Shown here piece by piece: positions 33,056-38,469 of a stretch of DNA of 38,469 bases. The first letter of the stretch is position 1, and every line of letters begins with the position of its first letter. Origin of the DNA: Herpetosiphonaceae bacterium (GTDB lineage Bacteria; Chloroflexota; Chloroflexia; Chloroflexales; Kallotenuaceae). The translations under genes were made by a program, and so were the position numbers. Below the pieces are notes generated by a model, which was not told the origin of the DNA, searched no databases, and saw only the letters and a list, made by a program, of their open reading frames with translations. Where the stretch lies: NCBI GenBank assembly GCA_036374795.1, contig DASUTC010000284.1:1-38469 (forward strand), read 5' to 3'.

Positions 33056-33748
33056 TCATACGGTCGAGTGACGCCGCAGGAAGGCGAGGGTGCGATCCCA
33101 CGCCAGGCTCGCTGCCGCTGGGTTATATGCCTCGGCGCGATCCGGCTCAAAGAACCAGTGTCCCGTGTCGCTGTAGCGATAGAACGTCACCGGGCGGCCA
33201 GCACGCTTGAGCGATTCCTCCAGCTCGTCGACCTGGGATAGCGGCTCAAACTCATCGTTCGCGGCAAAATGACCGAGGTAGGCCGCGCGCGCGGCGCTGA
33301 AGTCGCCGCCCCCGGTGCCGTAAAAGAGGACGACGGCACGGATGTGGTCGGGATCGGCGGCGGCGAGGTCGAGCGCATAATACGCTCCGAGCGAGAAGGC
33401 CATGACGGCAAGGCCGCCCTCACCCTGGCCGAAACGTGACGTGAGAAACCGTGCTGCCTCGGCGATCTCGGCCTTGGCCTGGACGTGGTTGGCGTCGAGC
33501 GCTGCACCAAGGGCTTCGGCATCGGCAATCGTTTCGGCGACCTTGCCGTGATAGAGGTCTGGGGCGAAGGCCACGAACCCAGCTTCAGCCAGCCGTGTGC
33601 AAATGGCGCGCATGGTATCGTTCAGCCCCCACCACGCATGGAGCACGAGCACGCCTGGCCCTTCGCCGCGTTCGGGCATGGCGAGGTAGCCGCAGGCGCT
33701 CTGATGGTCGCCGTAGTACGTCAGTTCCTGTGATGTGCGATCCGCCAT
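33056..33748 (-). CDS. Dienelactone hydrolase family protein
   Basis: This encodes 230 residues, the usual length. The alpha/beta-hydrolase fold is clear: GVLVLHAWWGLNDTMRAICT, then FVAFAPDLYHGK. The nucleophile lies in MAFSLGAYYAL at Ser119, where classical dienelactone hydrolases have Cys. Asp164 in AANDEFEPL and His197 in YSDTGHWFF complete the triad. It hydrolyses an ester or lactone; the Ser form suggests a broader esterase. The start at 33748 follows AGGAGG. It is the first gene of the operon and sits behind the promoter at 33793-33821. Confidence 0.9.
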   Translation of the reverse strand: MADRTSQELTYYGDHQSACGYLAMPERGEGPGVLVLHAWWGLNDTMRAICTRLAEAGFVAFAPDLYHGKVAETIADAEALGAALDANHVQAKAEIAEAARFLTSRFGQGEGGLAVMAFSLGAYYALDLAAADPDHIRAVVLFYGTGGGDFSAARAAYLGHFAANDEFEPLSQVDELEESLKRAGRPVTFYRYSDTGHWFFEPDRAEAYNPAAASLAWDRTLAFLRRHSTV

Positions 33749-33792
33749 ATCACGATCCTCCTGTGATCACGGAACGTCTCCTCCTGGGCATG

Positions 33793-33821
33793 ATTCTAGA
33801 ACAAATGGTCTAGATCGTCAA
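33793..33821 (-). promoter_or_regulatory. Promoter with embedded TetR-like palindrome before the hydrolase operon
   Basis: On the minus strand TTGACG (33816-33821), a 17-bp spacer and TAGAAT (33793-33798) form a near-consensus promoter about 45 bp before the ATG. The spacer and -10 hold TCTAGACCATTTGTTCTAGA (33795-33814), an imperfect inverted repeat of the kind bound by TetR or MarR-type repressors. Such a protein would block RNA polymerase. No such regulator gene is in the window. Confidence 0.75.
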
Positions 33822-34235
33822 GTTCGTGCCGCAAGGAACAACCCCTGTCGCGAGATACGTCCACGCGAACCGGGCTCGCGGCGGCATCAGGATCGTCACG
33901 ATCTACCTCACGTGAGGGTGTGTATAAGGGCCGCACGGTTCGCATTCGCTGCACGTGGGCGGGACGGAGTCACCTTCCTGCAACCAATGCAGAAGGTCAG
34001 CTTTCTTCATCCGTACCTCGCTCAGAACTATGCGCGATATGATTGTGGCCCAACGGCTGAACTCACCTGCCGCCGACAACGAGCACCATAGTGTACAAGG
34101 ATAGTACTGTACGACGAAAATTGCCCGCGTTCTGCGGTCAGGGGCCGCGCTGGGTTGGATGGCACGTCGTCGTAACGGTATGCGTATCGGGCGGCGCTTT
34201 GTGGGTAGCGTTGTCCCCGGCGGCGCAGATCAGAG
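33822..34235. other. Gene-free stretch
   Basis: About 410 bp between the hydrolase promoter and the DUF6194 stop. Frames are short and not family-like. GTGTACAAGGATAGTACTGT near 34091-34110 has a broken palindromic look, but nothing further supports a site. Confidence 0.4.
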
Positions 34236-34655
34236 TCAGGGCCGTGCGCGTCTGGCGTAGCGCCGGACCGCAAGCGCATACGCTTCGGCAAGCAAGGATT
34301 GCACCTGGATCAGGGTTTCATGACCTGGATTGAGCACGCAGACAAACGATTGCGCCGCATAGTCGGGATGCGGCATCAGCGTGTCCAGGGCGGTAAAATC
34401 GTAGCCACGACTATCAACAGGGTCACTGCCAAAGAGCGCCTGAAAGGTCTGCTTGCTCACGCCGATGTTCAGCCGGTACACTCCGGGGCGGTCGAGATGG
34501 GAAACGTGGTCATACGGGTAGTCGGCAGCAAGAAGCGTCGCAAATGGAAGTTTGCGCTCATCACGGTAGAAAAAAAACATATAGCCAAAGCTGTTGACGG
34601 TTTCGACATCTGCAAATTGTTCGGTGATGTAGGTGATCATGGACGATTCATCCAT
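34236..34655 (-). CDS. DUF6194 family protein
   Basis: This encodes 139 residues. The order of motifs, MITYITEQFADVETVNSFGY then FFFYRDERKLPFATLLA, HLDRPGVYRLNIGVSKQTFQ and LDTLMPHPDYAAQSFVCVLN, matches what I know of DUF6194, a small soluble family of unknown function. The start at 34655 is followed by a second ATG at 34640. AAGG lies upstream of the first. It appears to be a single-gene unit. Confidence 0.72.
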   Translation of the reverse strand: MDESSMITYITEQFADVETVNSFGYMFFFYRDERKLPFATLLAADYPYDHVSHLDRPGVYRLNIGVSKQTFQALFGSDPVDSRGYDFTALDTLMPHPDYAAQSFVCVLNPGHETLIQVQSLLAEAYALAVRRYARRARP

Positions 34656-34992
34656 AGGTTGCCCTGCCTTTCTTCATCGTCACGCTGGGCGGCACATCAT
34701 AGAGCGCGGAAGGTCAGCAGCTCATGGGTAGCGCGTGTACGGCCTGGTTGCCGCCGAACGCCCAAGCTGCCGCCGGTACCAAACGGAGCGAGCACAGACA
34801 CGCATGAACACGACCCGTGTCCCCAGCCGGGGCACGCGGTCAGCGCCAGCACCGTGGTGCACGGCGGGGTGCGGTTGCGACACCACGGCGAAGAACGACC
34901 AGTTGACCACCTGAACCGGGTCCTGCACCACGCCATCTGTTCCCTCGGTGGAGCGCAGCGGACTGGCAGGTGTCCGTCGCCACTGCACGCCT
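34656..34992. other. Gene-free stretch between DUF6194 and DUF1905
   Basis: About 335 bp. A minus-strand frame contains VNWSFFAVVSQPHPAVHHGA, which looks protein-like but cannot be assigned. It may be a remnant. Nothing else was seen. Confidence 0.35.
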
Positions 34993-35307
34993 TTATGCAC
35001 GAACTTCGAGGTGCACCGTCACGGTATCGCCTTCCTCAAGATGTTCTGCCTTTCGGATACTCGCTTTGACGGGCACAATGTAGCGACCGTCTTTGGGAAA
35101 CATCGCCGTCGTCCACGCGGTGCCGCCAATCTGAGCAGCGACCGGGATCATGCCCCAGCCATACGACACGAACTGGACGATGGCTTTTAAGTCGCGGCAC
35201 TGCTTCGCTGGAACGGTCACAAAGTACCATGGGGCGGGGCCTTTCCAGTACCAAAGCGTACCGGTGAACTCGCATTTCAACGCTACGGTATCTCCCAATG
35301 AGGACAT
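34993..35307 (-). CDS. DUF1905 domain protein
   Basis: This encodes 104 residues covering a whole DUF1905 beta-barrel: VALKCEFTGTLWYWKGPAPW at the start, then FVTVPAKQCRDLK, WGMIPVAAQIGGTAWTTAMF, PKDGRYIVPVKASIRKAEHL and EEGDTVTVHLEVR. In other bacteria this domain is often joined to a YdeI/OmpD-associated region; here it stands alone. Function is not established. Confidence 0.87.
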   Translation of the reverse strand: MSSLGDTVALKCEFTGTLWYWKGPAPWYFVTVPAKQCRDLKAIVQFVSYGWGMIPVAAQIGGTAWTTAMFPKDGRYIVPVKASIRKAEHLEEGDTVTVHLEVRA

Positions 35308-36106
35308 GCACCGACCTCCATCTCGTATGTTCTCGCAGAGTCATGCATTTGCCGCACGCTGCTCTGCTGCGCGCCGCTCAGCAGAACAATAGGCTTCAGC
35401 CGCCCCGATACTACAAGTATAACCATTCCAGGCAAGCTAACCAGTCGGCCAGAATCCGCAAGATTGCCGAGCCTATGACGTCGGCTGCACGCCTTGTTCG
35501 GTGGCATCCCGCGATCATGCGAAGGCCCAGGGATTGATGAGCTTCTCCGGTTTGATCCAGAGGTGGGCGATGGATTATTCCAAAAAGGAGCGACTACAGG
35601 CGTATCGACGCGCGGGAAAGAGATCGGTCAGCCACCTCTGCCGCCACTATGCGGTGCTCAGGCGAAGCGCCAACATTCATGTCGATACAGCTAGCGACAA
35701 CACCTTAAACCCGCTTGGGACACGAGTCCTGTGGGTAGATAGCTGTGACGAAGTTCTAGCACAGCTTGCAGCGATCCAGGAATCGGCGGCGAGCATTGGT
35801 CGGTCGTGGTCTAAAACGACCTCAGGTGCGCTCCATGCCAGGAACATCGCCATCAGCCCGTACATGCTCCACCGCAGCCCGCACCCCTGCTCCGATCCTG
35901 AGCGCTTCGATCCCGATCGCTGGATGCCACAGCTATGCCCCTGGTTGCGTGCTCCCCCGCTCGTGGCGGCGGATGTTCCGTGACGTTGCATGGCAGCCCT
36001 GGCGCTTGCGCGCTTCCCCATGCTCGCGCTGCCACGCCTGCGAGTCCTCCACGGACACCAGGCGGCGCTCGTCGGCTCGTTGAGCGTCTCGGTATCCGTC
36101 CCAATC
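35308..36106. other. Gene-poor stretch with fossil sequence
   Basis: About 800 bp without an intact gene. It holds the P450 fragment described separately. A plus-strand frame (35501-35983) is open through this part, but its first 110 residues resemble nothing I recognise. Confidence 0.45.
35836..36060 (+). pseudogene. Cytochrome P450 remnant
   Basis: The plus-strand segment IAISPYMLHRSPHPCSDPER followed by FDPDRWMP (about 35846-35930) is the P450 meander consensus (VSPYxLHRDPxxWPDPExFDPxRWxP). The haem-binding PFGxGxRxCxG that should follow is not intact; pieces resembling it (WRRMFRD) and the following helix (ALALARFPMLALPRL) occur in other frames. This indicates a truncated gene broken by frameshifts. 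Confidence 0.6.
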
Positions 36107-37810
36107 CTAGAGTCGATCGGGATCAGGCACCACGTAGCTGTGAAGGTAACAGTCGTCCGTCCCCGCGTCGTTGTCAAGCTCAAGCACATGCACCTGCGCG
36201 GGCATGCCGTCGAACTGCCAGGCGCGCACGGTGACGCCCTCCACCTCCGAGCCAGTCGAGCCAAAGTTGCCAAGGTGGATTCCGCCAAAGCAGTGGCCGG
36301 TGATCGCTGAGAAGCAGAAGAGGCCGTTCGGCCCATGACGGCTGATGATGATGCGGCCCCGGCGCGTGAACACGCCGCCCTGAATCCGATCGAAATGGAT
36401 CGGCGTCGGACCGAGATGAATGTCGTCGTCGGGGCACCGCTCCAGCGTCTCGTGATCGTAGGCGAAGAGCACGCCGTTGGCGTTGTTCCAATGATCGAAC
36501 TCGCTGGTGTAGAGTCGTCCGTTCAGCGGATTCACGTCGCACCACGGGAAACGGCCCGCGCCCTGCTCTCCCGGCAGAAACAGCTGCGCGGAGAAGTCGG
36601 TTTTCGTCTTCCACACGCCGAACGGCCCTTGAATCGGGACATAGACCCAGCCCTCGAAGCATCCGGGCGCGCCAACGTGAGCACCCTGCTTGCCCTGTGG
36701 CACCGCGATCTCGGCGAGGAGAGTCGCGCCGGGGCCATACTTGGCGATCGTCTTTGAGTTGTTTGAGGCCAGAAACCAGGCTTCGCCGTCGGTGGTTATG
36801 CCCTGCGCTTCGTCCGAGCGGGCGGTATTCTCGGACGAAAACGCGACTCCGGCCCTGGTCCACTCTCCCACGCGCGGATCGGTCATGCCCGTGACCAGAT
36901 CGCTCACCAACCACCAGCCCTGCCACTGCGTATTTCCCGGCTCCCAGGCTGCGGTGTACGCTCGTCCGTCGAAACCCGGCGCGACGAGATCCAGCTTGTC
37001 GGCGCTGCGTGAAACCACGCCGATCGATGTCTGGGCTGCCGTCACGAGATCCTGCACAGCCCACCAGCCGCGCCATGCTGCATCGCCCGGCTCCCAGGCT
37101 GCGGTATAGACCCGTCCATCAGAGCCAGTGACGAACAGATCCAGCTTGTCGGCAGAGCGAGAAACCGCTGCCACGGGCGTTCGTGGCGCGGCGTCCACCC
37201 CTGCAATCGACCACCAGCCCTGCCACTCGGTATTTCCCGGCTCCCAAGCCGCCGTATAGACCTGCCGATCAGCGCCGACGACAAAAATATCCAGCTTGTC
37301 GGCAGAGCGGGAAACGACGCTGACCGGCGCGCCCGGCGGCACGCGCAGGCCACCGATCGACCACCAGCCCTGCCACTCGGTATTTCCCGGCTCCCAGGCC
37401 GCCGTATAGACCTGCCCATCCAGACCAGCCGCAAAAAGGTCCAGCTTGTCGGGCGCGCGCGAAACCGCGCAGACCGGCGCGTGCAGCGCGGTTTTGAAGA
37501 TTCCCACAGGCCACCAGCCGCGCCATGCTGCATCGCCCGGCTCCCAGGCCGCCGTATAGACCTGCCCATCCAGCCCGACGACGAAGATGTCGAGTTTGTC
37601 GGGCGCGCGCGAAACCGCGCAGACCGGCGCGCAGGGAGCGACTTCCACGCCATCAATACGCCACCAGCCGCGCCATTGGGTATCGCCCGGTTCCCACGCG
37701 GCGGTGTAGACACGCCCATCCAGCCCGACGGCGAACGCATCGAGCTTGTTGGACGATCGTGAGATCACGCTTATGGGACCGATGCCTGCGCCGGGTACGA
37801 AATTACTCAT
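36107..37810 (-). CDS. PLL-type lectin beta-propeller fused to a second propeller-like domain
   Basis: This encodes 567 residues. From residue 12 there are six repeats of about 50 residues with the pattern SRSxDKLDxFxxGxDGxVYT followed by AAWEPGxxxWxGWW. This is the blade signature of Photorhabdus PLL-like lectins, which bind fucose or O-methylated sugars. Residues 325-560 form a different domain with NHL/YncE-like strands (GITTDGEAWFLASNNSKTIA, GWVYVPIQGPFGVWKT, GRLYTSEFDHWNNANG). No signal peptide is visible, so export would need another route. The start at 37810 follows GGAGG. The repeats are very similar at DNA level, pointing to recent expansion or conversion. Confidence 0.75.
   Translation of the reverse strand: MSNFVPGAGIGPISVISRSSNKLDAFAVGLDGRVYTAAWEPGDTQWRGWWRIDGVEVAPCAPVCAVSRAPDKLDIFVVGLDGQVYTAAWEPGDAAWRGWWPVGIFKTALHAPVCAVSRAPDKLDLFAAGLDGQVYTAAWEPGNTEWQGWWSIGGLRVPPGAPVSVVSRSADKLDIFVVGADRQVYTAAWEPGNTEWQGWWSIAGVDAAPRTPVAAVSRSADKLDLFVTGSDGRVYTAAWEPGDAAWRGWWAVQDLVTAAQTSIGVVSRSADKLDLVAPGFDGRAYTAAWEPGNTQWQGWWLVSDLVTGMTDPRVGEWTRAGVAFSSENTARSDEAQGITTDGEAWFLASNNSKTIAKYGPGATLLAEIAVPQGKQGAHVGAPGCFEGWVYVPIQGPFGVWKTKTDFSAQLFLPGEQGAGRFPWCDVNPLNGRLYTSEFDHWNNANGVLFAYDHETLERCPDDDIHLGPTPIHFDRIQGGVFTRRGRIIISRHGPNGLFCFSAITGHCFGGIHLGNFGSTGSEVEGVTVRAWQFDGMPAQVHVLELDNDAGTDDCYLHSYVVPDPDRL
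36890..37790. repeat. Six 150-bp coding repeats (lectin blades)
   Basis: The blade-coding units recur about every 150 bp, sharing blocks such as CCCGGCTCCCAGGCTGCGGT and CAGCTTGTCGG. Adjacent units near 37200-37430 are nearly identical. Confidence 0.85.
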
Positions 37811-38421
37811 TGAATCCTCCGAGTCGGTACGATGTCTGCGGGCCGAATGGTGCCACGTTCTTGGCGACCGATCGAAGCAGATGATGCGCCGATCGTCTCG
37901 TCACTCTACCGATCCGCGCACGGCTCGACCAGGTATGACGATCCTGCTCAGGACTGACCGATCTGCCATCCAGGTGAAGAGACCCCTGCCCGGCGCGATC
38001 CTCGAAACGCCACGCGCTGCCTATTCAGAAGCCGCCGCCCACGGTCATGTGTGTGTCAGCCACGCGCGTCGGCGGCAATGGCGTGTGCATCCGTCATGTC
38101 ATGGTGCCAGCACCGGAGCTTGACTTTGTGGGGGCGCTCCCGTATGATGCAGGAGGCAAGCCACCACGACCGTTCGACGTTCTCGGCGACACGTCCAGTC
38201 CAGCATCAGCCAGCAGCGCAGCAGCGACACCTCCGTAGGCCGCTGAGTCACCTGCTGTTCGTCACACGCGCACTGCCCGCGTCGCCCGGTCGTTGCGCTC
38301 ATCCCGCATCGCTGCTGCCCAACCTCCGCCGATCCCCGCGAGCGTACCCGGCTGTCGCTCATGCCATGCTGCGGGCGCGTGCATCCTGCGGACCGTATCG
38401 TATCTCGTTCAGGAGGCCCCT
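37811..38421. other. Gene-free stretch before the last gene
   Basis: About 610 bp upstream of both the lectin gene and the partial gene at the window end. Frames on both strands are short and not family-like, and no clear promoter pair was found. Confidence 0.4.
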
Positions 38422-38469
38422 ATGGCTCCCAACGCATCACCAACCGCTGCTCCCACCAGCGCTTTTGAT
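38422..38469 (+). CDS. Start of an unidentified gene, cut by window end
   Basis: An ATG at 38422 follows a strong AGGAGG (38411-38416) at 5 nt and opens MAPNASPTAAPTSAFD to the window end. Only 16 codons are visible, too few to assign. The Ala/Pro/Thr-rich start is not a signal peptide. Confidence 0.5.
   Translation, partial: MAPNASPTAAPTSAFD

Noticed and set aside
36180-37762. Several long frames opposite or alongside the lectin gene
   Set aside because: They mirror the 150-bp repeats in other frames and have arginine-rich shadow composition.
1-38469. tRNA, rRNA or riboswitch genes
   Set aside because: None was recognised on reading; a covariance-model scan would be needed to exclude small RNAs.

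Overview
This is a GC-rich (visibly above 60% G+C) bacterial window of 38.5 kb. The gene content looks most like Chloroflexota. A SARP-type regulator (BTAD plus NB-ARC) lacks its usual C-terminus, there is a small tryptophan-rich protein of a kind I associate with that phylum, and P22_AR_N/ORF6C and HTH maintenance genes sit beside a ParAB pair. The assignment is inferred from family content alone; no rRNA or tRNA gene was seen.

Layout. (1) 1-2.9 kb, minus strand: tssB (cut by the window edge), tssA, a small hypothetical gene, and a lower-GC gene that may encode an ADP-ribosyltransferase-like effector. This looks like the end of a type VI secretion or related contractile-injection locus. (2) 3.0-10.7 kb: a 23-bp tandem repeat, the SARP-like regulator, a stand-alone 5'-3' exonuclease, an APH(6)/Hur-type kinase, DAHP synthase, an MFS transporter remnant and a nucleotidyltransferase. 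(3) 10.9-19.5 kb: a family-5 solute-binding protein and Dpp/Opp-type transporter operon, divergent from a GH35 beta-galactosidase. A LacI-type palindrome lies in the shared control region, so this is probably a galactoside uptake and hydrolysis locus. A short-chain dehydrogenase follows, convergent.

(4) 20.7-28.5 kb: the most unusual part, a complete plasmid-type maintenance region. It has ParB, ParA with an N-terminal HTH, an XRE repressor, an antirepressor-like protein (P22_AR_N plus ORF6C), a RecG/AlbA-like ATPase regulator, and a replication initiator that joins a winged helix to a C-terminal DnaA-domain-I-like module. Four separate repeat families lie between these genes: three 17-bp palindromes around the 3' end of parB, two copies of a triple-palindrome operator, five 19-bp near-palindromes, and a cluster of GCGCCA/TGGCGC iterons just before the initiator gene. 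No integrase, relaxase or attachment site is visible. The window is therefore either part of a secondary replicon (plasmid or chromid) or a chromosome carrying a captured plasmid backbone.

(5) 28.9-38.5 kb: a DegT-family aminotransferase, a membrane-anchored DinB-like protein, and a three-gene operon (dienelactone hydrolase, DinB, AlkX/YcaQ-type glycosylase) behind a strong promoter with an embedded palindrome. After these come DUF6194 and DUF1905 proteins, a cytochrome P450 remnant, a six-bladed PLL-type lectin joined to a second propeller-like domain, and the first codons of a further gene. Several gene-poor stretches hold eroded fragments, which fits an accessory, recombining region.
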